Both the position numbers and the translations under genes were made by a program. The notes beneath the pieces are model-generated. The model had not been told where the DNA came from. It saw nothing but the letters and a program-made list of their open reading frames with translations, and made no database searches. DNA of 64,000 nt, from NCBI GenBank assembly GCA_032717465.1, contig CM064681.1, positions 15,233,010 through 15,297,009 on the forward strand, read 5' to 3'. This document shows positions 35,332 to 44,623 of the stretch, one piece after another; the first letter of the stretch is position 1, and every line of letters starts with the position of its first letter. Source of the DNA: Coenobita brevimanus (lineage: Eukaryota > Arthropoda > Malacostraca > Decapoda > Coenobitidae).

Positions 35332-36054
35332 CACATATTAATATGCATGATACAGAGGAGGACAAACACCATAATCTCCCTGATAAAACACGTGAAAACA
35401 GCTGTGACATATGAAACCCACCAGTGCCATAATATGCTGTAATAGAAGGGCTATAGTAATACTAAATTAATGTTTGACAGCAACCCAACCTTCTGTCATG
35501 GCAAACAGATTCTGCATTGCGTCGACACATGCTATTTCAGTGTTTGTCCTCCTCTGTATCGTGCCTAATAACATGTGATGATGATGATGATGATGATAAT
35601 GATGATGATGATGATAATGATTGATATAATTATGATGACACCTGCAAAGCAGGATGGTAAGTTTTGTCATGTCGTTACATACCGATGCGAGACATTCTGC
35701 TTCTGTCTGTCTATATCCAGTCGTATGTTTGTTTGTCAGCTAACTTTTCCTAGGCTATTTGATGGATGGATGTGAAACGTCACATGCGTAGTTTAGTGGG
35801 TTGTAGGCATGTTGTGCACTGTTATTTTTCCCAAACACATGTAATGATCCCACAAAGGACTTCAATGGGTTGTATGACCATGGTGAAGTGCTATAGGGAA
35901 GGTCCTGTGGTAATGATAAGAACGGTCTGTGGTCGGTTTTGTGGTTATCAGAGCTCCGTAACATAGGCACGTTTGGGTCTGCAGTTTTTAAGTGTAGTGT
36001 TAGGAACACTACAGTACACATCTATGTTGTTGTTGTTATTATTATTATTATTTT

Positions 36055-36073
36055 ATTGTCGCCCACCTTTAGA

Positions 36074-36154
<81 letters not shown>

Positions 36155-36437
36155 CCTATTATATCTCACGAACGGCTTGAGCTATCAACATGAAACCTTC
36201 AGCGTATCAAGATATGGCCAAAATCCCAAAAATGGCCACTCGGGGTCAGGGTCAAGGTCACCAAAATAACTGCCAAAGGTCAACTAGTTTTTATTGCCTA
36301 CCTTTAGCAACATTATATCTCAAGAACGACTTGAGCTATCAACATAGATCCTTTATATCAAAATATGGCCTAAATTTTGGACTTGGCAAACAGCACATTT
36401 TGGCGGAAGATTAGCATTCGGCTCCCAAATGCTTTTT
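36055..36437. repeat. Insertion with (GT)n and a diverged ~155-bp direct repeat
   Basis: Absent from the left arm. It contains (GT)n at 36,077-36,153 and then two direct copies of a segment starting at about 36,155 and 36,309. Shared words are TTATATCTC, GCTATCAACAT and ATATGGCC, and a GGTCAGGGTCAAGGTCACC block lies between them. Ends are blurred by ATT and T/A runs, so the insertion type is unknown. Confidence 0.6.
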
Positions 36438-36903
36438 TTTTAAATTATTTTTAATGCATACCACGTATATTCATGGGTAAAGGGTGAACAACAGGCCTGG
36501 TGGCCCAAGGATGAGGTGGGGGGTAATATGGTGTCGGAGTGGGGGAGGAGTAGAGTCCATGGTGCGTGGGAAAGAGGTGGGTGCAACTGAAGTAGCGGTG
36601 CGGGGTAAGTGACAAGTTGTCGACGATGGGATGGGGATAATATGGTTAGCAGATACACATGGATAACGACAATCATATGTATTATTATACATATTTATAG
36701 TGTAGTAGAAGGAGAAGCAGTAGTAGTATTGTGAGGAAAATTAGACACAATGGTAAAAGGGGGGATTAGTAGTGTCAGTGCCAATAATGGTAGTAACAGA
36801 TTCAGTAGTCTTGTGCTACTGTTGTTTGTGAGGGAGTGATGATGTGAGGAATAATGTAATACAGCAAGGGTTATAGGATTGGATGACAAGAAACCCCCTA
36901 AGG

Positions 36904-37240
36904 CAGTGGTTTCCAACCTTCTCTAATTCTCGCCCCTCTCTCACTGAATGACACGTTCCCTGCGCCCCCCTACCTCGAATACTGTACTTTACTGGCGTAG
37001 TTGGCATATGTCAATAAATATCATAGATTCTTAATCTCTGAAATTGTTTATATATTCAGATAACTAGATTTCTTATTCATATCTGAAATATTTTCTCCAT
37101 AACTAGAAATTACTGCATTCCATCATAATTCACAGTTTTCAAATATAATTACCCTCTTTATCAAGCAATCGCGTCCCCCCAGGCAGCTCTTCGTGCCCCC
37201 CTAGGGGGGAGGGCCCCACAGGTTGGAAACCATTGCACTG
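36904..37240. mobile_element. hAT/Charlie-like MITE, 337 bp
   Basis: It starts CAGTGGTTTCCAACCT and ends AGGTTGGAAACCATTGCACTG in reverse orientation, so the inverted repeat has a 5-base gap on the left. Such CAGTG...GTTTCCAACC ends are typical of Charlie-type hAT elements. The left arm carries the empty site (CCCTAAGGAATA in reverse). A full 8-bp duplication is not intact: only AGG is shared. Confidence 0.75.
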
Positions 37241-37485
37241 AGGAATATGGCGGCTCGCAGTACGAGGATACAGGGAAGAAAGAGTGATAAAAGAGGCAGA
37301 GACTGAAGGAAAATAATGCACATATGAGGTGAAGCAACAGTTAAGGCCTGGATAACAAGGCGGAGCAATATACCACAGCTGTATCTTCGTTGTCTTATAT
37401 TTTGTGCTGTTTGCATCTAATTTCATCTGGTTATGGTAAGTTATTGGCGAATGCTCTCCGCTGCCCAACACAGTGTGGTTTATTC

Positions 37486-40400
37486 TATCTATCTATCTAT
37501 AGCCCGACGCCCTAATCCCGCAAAGGGTGGCCGCAGACAAAGACGCCTCCAAGTCGCTCTGTCACCCACCATCCGACTACCCTCCCCCCAACTCACCCCC
37601 CCCTCCCTCATATACCTCTCAACTCCATCCCTCCACCTCATCCTCGGTCTACCTCTCCCTCTCCCTCCCCCCACCTCACCCACATACACCCTCTTAGTCA
37701 GTCTTTCATTCTCCTTTCTCTCCACATGTCCAAACCACCTCAGTGTATTTCTCCTAATCTTCTCAACCACATCCACATCCACCCCACAGCGTTCCTTCAC
37801 TTCTTCATTCGTCAACCTGTCCCTCCACGTCACTCCACATGCTCCTCTCAAGTAACTCATTTCCACTGCTCTCACTCTTGACTTGTTCCCCTCTTGTAAG
37901 GTCCATGCCTCGCTTCCATACGTCAGGGTAGGGATCACAATACTATCATGCAGTAACTTAACTTCCATACTCACCTCCCTATTTCTCATCACTGCTCTCA
38001 GTGTACCAACAACCTTCCTTCCCTGCTGTACCCTTCCACGCACTTCATCCCCCAAAGTTCCATCCTTACTCATCATACTACCCAAGTACTTGAATGCACT
38101 CACATTCTCCATATCCTCACCATCCAACCTCACTGAACACTCTGTGACTTCATTCCTCTCAAACACCATAACTTTACTTTTGTTTACATTAACTTTCAGA
38201 TTCCTCCTCCTACACACTGTCCCAAATTCATTCACCAAACCTTGCAACTCCCATTCATCTTCACTCAACAGCACTGTATCATCAGCAAACAGCAACACCG
38301 GAAGCTTCCAAATCTCACCCTCATTCATTAGAGCCACCCCCACATCCACTGCCCTATGCTGCACCTCCTTTACAACCCCATCCATGTATATATTAAACAG
38401 CCATGGAGACATCACACAACCCTGTTTCAGTCCCACATTGAGATCAAAGAACTCACTCAGCTCACCATCCATTCGCACCGTAGCCCTAGCTCCCTCGTAC
38501 ATACTCTTCACAGCACTCAACAATTTCCCCTCCACTCCATATATTCTTAATACCTTCCACATACCTTGCCTATCTATTCTGTCATAAGCTTTCTCCAAGT
38601 CCATGAAAGCAGCATACACTTTCCTTCCCTTCTCTAGATACTTCTCCACTAAACATCTTAGAACAAATATCTGATCTACACACCCTTTTCCCTTCTTAAA
38701 TCCCCCTTGTTCTTCTCCAACTAGCTCCTCTGTCATATGCCTAACCCTATCAATGAGTATTCTTCCATATATTTTACCAGTCACACTAAGTAGGCAAATA
38801 CCCCTATGGTTACCACATACTTCTCTCTCTCCTTTTCCTTTGTATAAAGGAACAATTATACCTGATTTCCAGTCCTCTGGGACCCTTCCCTCTTCCCAAG
38901 TCAATCTACACAACTTCCATATCCACTTCACAACAATCTCACCCCCATACCTAAGCATTTCACCACACACTCCATCAATTCCTGGGGCCTTTCCCAACTT
39001 TATATTCTTCATCGCTTCCACTACTTCGGCCCTACTGATCTCTTCCTCCCTCCTCTCATCTCTTCTTCTCCCAGCCATTCCCCAACCACTTATACTCGCA
39101 CTGTTCTCACTCTCCACATTCAACAAATCCTCAAAGTGCTCCTTCCATCTCCTCAGTTTCTCTCTCTTCTCCACCAACAATCTATTATTCCTATCTTTCA
39201 CTCCCCTACTATTTCCCCTTTCACACTGCCTTACTTTCTTTACCTCCTTCCAAAACAATTTCTTACTCTCCCTCCATTTCACACTCAGATTCCTCCCAAA
39301 CTCTTCATCCACTTTCTTTTTACTCTCCTTCACCAGTCTCTTAACCTCCCTTCTCCAGCTCACATATACCTCTCTCTTCTCTCTCTCATCTTCTCCCCTA
39401 CCTCTACTCGCTAACCATTCACTATATGCCTTCTTCTTTTGTTCCACAGCTCGTTTCACCTCATCATTCCACCATGCTGTCCCTTGCACACCCTTGCATC
39501 TCCTCCTCACTCCACAAACCTCCTCACACGCTGCGCCTATCTCTTCTGTGAAAATCTTACATACGTCTTCCACCCCTTCCATCTGCTCTAGCTCATACCT
39601 TCCCAGTCTTTCTTCCACTATGCTCTTATACTCTGTCATTTTTTCACTGTCTTGCAATTTCTCCACTCTTCTCACAGGAGTTGCTTCCTCCTGTCTTCCC
39701 CTTCGTCTCCTCAACCACTTTCTTTGCAGCTCTACCTTGGCCATCACTAAGTGATGGTCCGAGACTCCATTTCCCCACCCTCTCCACACTCTTGCATCCA
39801 ACACTTGTCTTCTCATTCGCTCATCCACACACACGTAGTCTATCATTGCCTTTCGTTCAACAAATTCACCATCCATCCTCCTCATTACTCTCCATGTATA
39901 CCGGTGGATCATCTTATGCCGAAAGTAGGTGTTGGTTATTGCCAACCCCTTACAAGCACAGATGTCCACCAAAGCACTTCCATTCCCATCTACATCAGCT
40001 GGCACACCCCACTGACCAACCACTCCATCCACTCGTACATTCCCAACTTTGCCATTCATGTCTCCAATCAACAGCACTCTCTCGCTCCTCTCAAACTTGT
40101 CCATACACGCTTCTACACTCGCCCAAAACTCATCTTTCACTCTTGCCACTCGATCCTCTGTCGGGGCATACACACATACAATCGCCCACGCTTGTATACC
40201 TACTTTCATCCTCACCCATACAATCCTTGCACCCACTGTTCCATACTCTCTTATATTCTCCTTCCACTTCTTGCTTATCATCAGACATACACCCTCTCTT
40301 GCCCTCTCGTTTTCATTGACTCCCGCACATATACCTAAACCATATTCCCACTCTCTCACCCTTTCACCTTTCCATTTAGTTTCAGTCAATCCACATACTT

Positions 40401-40667
40401 TTGCATCTTCAAGCACCTGAACAATCTCTCTCTCTTTCACTTCATCATTCACTCCTCTCACATTCCATGTTCCCACCCTAAGAATGTCCTTCGTCCGTTC
40501 CTTAGTCGTCAACGTATGGTCCGTCCGGGTCAGAGGCGCTTTGTTCGCTTTTTTAGTTAGTTCTTTTTACGGGGTGGGGCACTAACCCACCACCAACCCT
40601 TTTAGTCGCCTCGTACAACAAGCAGGGATACTGGGGGAGTATTCTTGAAACCCCCCTACTCCCAGGG
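37486..40667 (-). mobile_element. Full-length RTE-like non-LTR retrotransposon (copy b)
   Basis: 3.18 kb, minus strand, with a (TAGA)n 3' tail at 37,486-37,502 and a 155-bp 5' leader (40,513-40,667). Target duplication GGTTTATTC lies at 37,477-37,485 and 40,668-40,676. The opposite foldback arm shows the empty site (one copy). The leader's CCCCCTGGGAGTAGGGGGG-like start is a recurrent 5' end of such elements. The only unbroken autonomous-type coding region in the window lies inside. Confidence 0.93.
37489..40512 (-). CDS. RTE-like endonuclease/reverse transcriptase, 1007 aa, unbroken
   Basis: A single ORF, as expected of RTE-like elements. APE-type endonuclease at about residues 11-258: GTWNVRG (14-20), TETKW (43-47), VYAPTED (114-120), GDMNGK (150-155), SDHH (251-254). 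RT at about 500-760: KAPGIDGV, YKGKGEREVCGNHRGICLL, motif A FMDLEKAYD (636-644), motif B GLKQGCVMSP (694-703), motif C FADD (742-745). The C-terminal region has RWFGHVE and GRGRPRMRWRDGVERY. It nicks target DNA and copies its own RNA there. At the extreme C-terminus one extra base relative to copies a and c changes the last ~18 residues and carries the frame into the TAGA tail. Start chosen at the ATG just before the endonuclease. Confidence 0.93.
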   Translation of the reverse strand: MTTKERTKDILRVGTWNVRGVNDEVKEREIVQVLEDAKVCGLTETKWKGERVREWEYGLGICAGVNENERAREGVCLMISKKWKENIREYGTVGARIVWVRMKVGIQAWAIVCVYAPTEDRVARVKDEFWASVEACMDKFERSERVLLIGDMNGKVGNVRVDGVVGQWGVPADVDGNGSALVDICACKGLAITNTYFRHKMIHRYTWRVMRRMDGEFVERKAMIDYVCVDERMRRQVLDARVWRGWGNGVSDHHLVMAKVELQRKWLRRRRGRQEEATPVRRVEKLQDSEKMTEYKSIVEERLGRYELEQMEGVEDVCKIFTEEIGAACEEVCGVRRRCKGVQGTAWWNDEVKRAVEQKKKAYSEWLASRGRGEDEREKREVYVSWRREVKRLVKESKKKVDEEFGRNLSVKWRESKKLFWKEVKKVRQCERGNSRGVKDRNNRLLVEKREKLRRWKEHFEDLLNVESENSASISGWGMAGRRRDERREEEISRAEVVEAMKNIKLGKAPGIDGVCGEMLRYGGEIVVKWIWKLCRLTWEEGRVPEDWKSGIIVPLYKGKGEREVCGNHRGICLLSVTGKIYGRILIDRVRHMTEELVGEEQGGFKKGKGCVDQIFVLRCLVEKYLEKGRKVYAAFMDLEKAYDRIDRQGMWKVLRIYGVEGKLLSAVKSMYEGARATVRMDGELSEFFDLNVGLKQGCVMSPWLFNIYMDGVVKEVQHRAVDVGVALMNEGEIWKLPVLLFADDTVLLSEDEWELQGLVNEFGTVCRRRNLKVNVNKSKVMVFERNEVTECSVRLDGEDMENVSAFKYLGSMMSKDGTLGDEVRGRVQQGRKVVGTLRAVMRNREVSMEVKLLHDSIVIPTLTYGSEAWTLQEGNKSRVRAVEMSYLRGACGVTWRDRLTNEEVKERCGVDVDVVEKIRRNTLRWFGHVERKENERLTKRVYVGEVGGGRGRGRPRMRWRDGVERYMREGGVSWGEGSRMVGDRATWRRLCLRPPFAGLGRRAIDR

Positions 40668-40699
40668 GGTTTATTCACATAAAATAACTGCAACATTAA

Positions 40700-41384
40700 C
40701 CCTTTAACTGCGGGTATTGTTTTGGTCTGACTGTCCTCTCCCGCGGGGGTTTCAGCCAAATGTAAACAAACTTTTAAACCTTAATAACTCTGCACAGAAT
40801 AAAGCTAGAGAAAAAAATAAGGTACCATTAGAAAGTACTAACCTTCAGCTTTCCATTGATGTAGGTTTCATGACTTTGTTGACTTTCACAGGACGGGCAG
40901 TGCCGTTAGAAGTGAGGGGTGTAAAATCACTATTTTTCGCTCACACACCATTACCTTCGCTCATACACCATTACCAAATGCCAGTCACATTCTGATAATA
41001 ATACTGTAAACATATATGAACACTGCACATACGATAAACACCCACTCTGTGTTCACTGAGACAGGTAAAAGGCACTGTAATTGCCTGCACTTCACTGCCA
41101 CATCAGCATGTGTTGTCACTCACACAGCTGGACAGATACTGATGCGTGCTTGGTTAGGGGTGGGGTGGGGGGCCCAGGGGGTGGGAGGTGGGGCCCCAGG
41201 GGGGGGAAGAGGGAGGTGGGGGTCAGCTGGAGTGAAAGAACTTAATAGCTACTCTCCCTTGAAACAATTGGCGCACGGAAAAAACGCGGGGTATTCAAAA
41301 TATTCACAAACATTCGAGAATGACATCCGCGGTTTGGTCCAGTTTTTGCAGCGTCATTCTGGAATGACACCCGCGGTTAAAGGG
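40700..41384. mobile_element. piggyBac-type MITE, 685 bp
   Basis: It begins CCCTTTAACTGCGGGT and ends ACCCGCGGTTAAAGGG (16-bp inverted repeat, one mismatch), with TTAA at 40,696-40,699 and 41,385-41,388. The opposite foldback arm has a single TTAA at the corresponding place (32,420 region). It contains a G-rich stretch at 41,150-41,225 and no transposase. The ends differ from those of the autonomous piggyBac at 43,238, so it belongs to another family. Confidence 0.93.
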
Positions 41385-41822
41385 TTAATGACCATCCGCA
41401 CAGCTACTGTGGAAATCAGCATTAAATTCGCAATTATTCTATTGTATAGTTATAGACAATCCAGGAATAACATTCACAAATTATCACTGCATTGATAATG
41501 ACCAGTTGCAACTTATATACAACTAGCTCGGTGCCTTATATTTGTATGATGAGGATCCGAAACAGATGGGTCAGTGTCATAGAACACCATGATAACATAG
41601 TAGTTTATATTATATGATATGTATGTTACGAAAACATAATGTTTAGCAGGCGAATAGCATGGAAATGTTAAGAATTCAATGTCATTAGGTTTCTCACTAT
41701 TCGCCTCGTAGCTCAGTTCCAATTTACCATCAACGGCTGTCCGTTCGCCTGCCATCTCTCCAACCCTGACTTCCACTTCCTTCCACCGAGGGGGGTACAG
41801 AATCTTTGGTGCGTGGGTGTAC

Positions 41823-42714
41823 ATAGCAGTCCCTCCGTATATTCAGTTGGGTGACGGAGTTTTCTAACTGTTTGCCACATATTCAATCTGCCCTACAGGA
41901 GTTGGGTTACGATGTGCTAACCATTCATTGCTACAGTATTCGACCACGTGGAAATTGAATACGCCATATTAATATTGCTAATATCACGTTCAATTCACGG
42001 TCTCTTCCTTATCATGCTATTATTTGAGGTTTGAAACTCCCAGTGAGAGAATTTATTGAACCTCCTCGCCAGTGCCGATCCTCCTGGCGCTATGGCCATC
42101 CCGGTAAATAGTGTCGTTCAGTGGCTACTTATCATAAATGTGCTCAGCCCGGCCATACCAAAGTAGACTGCTCTGCTGTTGCACATGCTGTTGTTCTATC
42201 TGTGGTGGTGTTCATCCAGCTTATGCTCGTTCTTGTCCCACCTTCATGTTTGATAGTGAAATCTCTCGTATTTGTCCTCGTGAAATGGTATCACTTAGGG
42301 AGGCACGCCAGACTGTTTGTAGCGTGGATTTTGATGACAGTTCCTCGTACACAGGCCGTGTCCATTGGTCAGTCAGGGCTTTTCCTATCTCCTCAGTGGC
42401 TCCTGCTCTTAGTGCTCCTTCCCATCCACCTGCATCATCAACTTCGTCTGTCCCCGCAGCTTTGTCACCGACCCCTTCCCATGGTGTCCAATCTTGTCCA
42501 GATTCTACCTTCTCCTGTCAGTTTCTCGATGGCCGATTGCCACAGGCCACCCACAGGGTCCGTGTTCTGCCTGCTGTACCCAGTCGGTCGTAGTCTGTAT
42601 CCCATCAGCAGACTACCTGCCTACCTCATCAACAAAACAGTTCTCTTGGCCGTAGTCCTGGTGCAATTCCCGTCTCTCATTCCCAAGCAGTAGACTGTAG
42701 CACCAGTCGAAAAG
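41823..42714 (+). pseudogene. I-like element B ORF1, zinc-knuckle piece
   Basis: Continues ORF1: LQELGYDVLTIHCYSIRPRG, FEVLPVREFIEPPRQC-like residues, WRYGHPGK and CAQPGHTKVDC (a CCHC knuckle whose first Cys is Tyr). CSICGGVHPAYARSC and PTFMFDSEISRI follow, then a Ser/Pro-rich tail. Several frame changes. It resembles ORF1 proteins of I-like elements that bind the element RNA. It breaks off near 42,714 at a CGAAAAGG sequence where J2 begins and continues at 50,092. Confidence 0.7.
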
Positions 42715-42910
42715 GGCAGTACTCCAGAGGTGGATGGCAGCTGGTGACAGGGAGAACTGGAGCTCCCATTTCACCAGCCCTCAGGACTTGATCCTGACCA
42801 TCTCCCTTTGCTGGACATTTTCATTGCTTTCATTTACACACAGAGTAGGCCAGAACAACATTACACTACATACACATAAGATATCACACCTATTTCCATT
42901 CCCTTTAGCA

Positions 42911-43237
42911 ATGGCCACTGCATTAATATCAGCAAACGAGGTGGTATCTCGGATTGTCACCACCAGGAAGGAAGGGCTGGCGGCACAGGGTCCTCCCGGT
43001 CACCATCAAGCAACTGTGGCAGCAGCGACTATTGCAGATTCCATTCATGCTCGTCTGCGGAGAAGTTCAGGTGCGGCCTTGTTCTTCATCAATATCCACG
43101 GACTCGATACCAATTTGAATTCAGTTCATTTTTTTCCTACAGTCCATATCCCCTCTAGCCCTGTTCCTCACAGAACCCCAAATCTCTCCCTCTACCAAAA
43201 TTTCCCCATTTTGTTTTCCTGGTTACCATTTCCTTAA
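42911..43237 (+). pseudogene. J2 ORF2 start and endonuclease N-terminus
   Basis: From the ATG at 42,911 it reads MATALISANEVVSRIVTTRK to FFINIHGLDTNLNSV. After a frame change near 43,135 it continues with ALFLTEPQIS and SPFCFPGYHFL, the Glu-containing motif of APE-type endonucleases. The piggyBac element inserts at the TTAA right after this. Confidence 0.65.
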
Positions 43238-43490
43238 CCCGCCCCGTCCCGACGACGTATGGGTACGTTGCAACGATTTGCATTTGCCAGTCCCGGCGAC
43301 GTACCAGTACGTCGTGCAATTGCAATGTGCATAATTTCGACAATTTTCAAAATTCGCGCTTGATTTGCGGTACGTACCCTCGCCTGACCTTCCCCTACCT
43401 GCCACCAGGCGGGGACACTCGGCGACCCAGCGCGACCCGCGCTAGCCCGCCACTCGTCCACTCACCTGGTAGCCACGGTCCTGCTCAGAC

Positions 43491-44564
43491 ATGGCTAAGA
43501 GAGGTCTCTCAGAGAGCAAAATTCAAGTCGCCCTGGACACCTTTACCAGCGACAGTGATTCCCCACTGGATGACGAGGAGATGGACAAGGATTATGTGCA
43601 GCCAGAGGAGGAAGAAACCACCAGCAGTGACAAGGAAGTTCCGTCACCCAGGAAGCAGCAGTACATGACTTACCGTGCTGCTAGAGAGGGGCAGGAGGCA
43701 AAGAAGGCACGTGGTATATCATATCCCTATCCCCAGCGTGCCTTGGAAGCAGAATTCGAGGTCGAGGACGAGGACGAGGACGAGGACGGAGCCGTGGGAC
43801 GTACTGCCACATGGTATGGACGGGAGGTGATTACCCATCGTGGCCCAGAGCGCACACCACGTCGTCTAAGCAGGTATGGGCCTAGCATTCTGTTTGGGGA
43901 GGTAGGAAGTGAAGTGGAGGGAGTGGGGAGTGAAATGGAAATTCCTGGGATTAGGGAAAGTGAGAGTGAGGTGGGTGAGTCATTGCTCTCCCTACGCAGT
44001 GTGAGGCGGCAGAGTGGATCACGTGGGCCAGTGCGGGTGCGTTCATTATCACGTGGGGTTGTGAGGGAGGGGGAAGGTGGGGAGGAACCACTCCAAAGCA
44101 CGTCTTATGCTCCCCAATATCCCCTAACACGTGGTCGAGCAAGGTTGCGTGAAAGAGCACGTGGTGTGGTAATGGAGGGGGAAGGTGGGGAAGAACCATT
44201 CCCCAGCACGTCTTCTGCTCCCCAATATTCAACAATTTCATCCCCACAGCCCCCTAATGTTCCTCAAGGCCGTAAGGGTAAGGGAAAGGGAAAGGGTAAA
44301 GGCAGAGGGAAGAGGAGTGACAGTGGGGAAGCCCTCCGTACTCCTTCTCCCCAACCTCCCCAACCAGGATCTCCTCCCCACCCAGACGAAGGCGGTGATG
44401 GGGATGAGGGATTTGTGTCGTGGGATTGGGAGGATGGGAGTGATTTTTCTCCCCTCATTCACCCCTTCACTGAGCAAGGGCGATCTGGCTGCATTGCACC
44501 AGGTATTCACTGTAATTCAAGCAGGTTGGATTTTTCCACCTGTTTTTCAGTGAGGCCTTCGTAG
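43491..44564 (+). CDS. piggyBac transposase, N-terminal part (frameshifted)
   Basis: 357 codons from ATG 43,491 (MAKRGLSESKIQVALDTF). The region is acidic and low in complexity (DDEEMDKDY, EDEDEDEDGA), as usual for piggyBac N-termini. It has an internal duplication of about 110 bp: SRGVVREGEGGEEP near 44,050 and ARGVVMEGEGGEEP near 44,158. A basic stretch GRKGKGKGKGKGRGKRS follows. The frame ends in RLDFSTCFSVRPS. In the other frame the same bases read FFHLFFSEAFVDQ, as family members do here, so one base is probably missing in the T-run at 44,531-44,535. Either a recent inactivating deletion or a sequencing error. Confidence 0.85.
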   Translation: MAKRGLSESKIQVALDTFTSDSDSPLDDEEMDKDYVQPEEEETTSSDKEVPSPRKQQYMTYRAAREGQEAKKARGISYPYPQRALEAEFEVEDEDEDEDGAVGRTATWYGREVITHRGPERTPRRLSRYGPSILFGEVGSEVEGVGSEMEIPGIRESESEVGESLLSLRSVRRQSGSRGPVRVRSLSRGVVREGEGGEEPLQSTSYAPQYPLTRGRARLRERARGVVMEGEGGEEPFPSTSSAPQYSTISSPQPPNVPQGRKGKGKGKGKGRGKRSDSGEALRTPSPQPPQPGSPPHPDEGGDGDEGFVSWDWEDGSDFSPLIHPFTEQGRSGCIAPGIHCNSSRLDFSTCFSVRPS

Positions 44565-44623
44565 ATCAGATCGTTTTTCAAACAAACCTGTTTGCAAGCG
44601 CCCAGCGCCTAGAAAGTGAAAGA

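Larger units (their letters stand above)
31984..35369 (+). repeat. Left arm of giant foldback (interrupted)
   Basis: The arm matches the reverse complement of the right arm from CCTCGGTGGAAGGAAGTGGA (outer end) to GATACAGAGGAGGACAAACA (inner end). It is interrupted only by the smaller foldback at 33,110-34,795. It keeps the unoccupied sites for the right arm's RTE-like insertion (near 32,447), TTAA MITE (near 32,420) and hAT/Charlie-like MITE (near 32,675). Imperfect (TAG)n repeats lie at 35,251-35,331. Confidence 0.85.
31984..41818. mobile_element. Giant foldback (palindromic) element carrying six later insertions
   Basis: Ends are ACCCACGCACCAAAG and its reverse complement, next to GTAC at 31,980-31,983 and 41,819-41,822. 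The two arms are inverted copies along their whole length once insertions are removed: left 31,984-33,109 plus 34,800-35,369 (about 1.69 kb), right in pieces from 35,540 to 41,818 (about 1.68 kb). A loop of about 170 bp (35,370-35,539) separates them. The ancestral element was therefore about 3.5 kb. No transposase frame is visible in arms or loop, so it is presumably non-autonomous. Confidence 0.85.
35540..41818 (-). repeat. Right arm of giant foldback (interrupted four times)
   Basis: Pieces are 35,540 to about 36,055, about 36,438 to 36,903, 37,241-37,485, 40,677-40,699 and 41,389-41,818, together about 1.68 kb and matching the left arm in reverse. Simple repeats include (GAT)n at 35,577-35,621, the counterpart of the left arm's (TAG)n region. 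Confidence 0.85.

Noticed and set aside
37883..40420. Plus-strand frames of 120-330 codons opposite the RTE-like ORF
   Set aside because: They are antisense shadows of the 1007-codon coding region; no domain resemblance.
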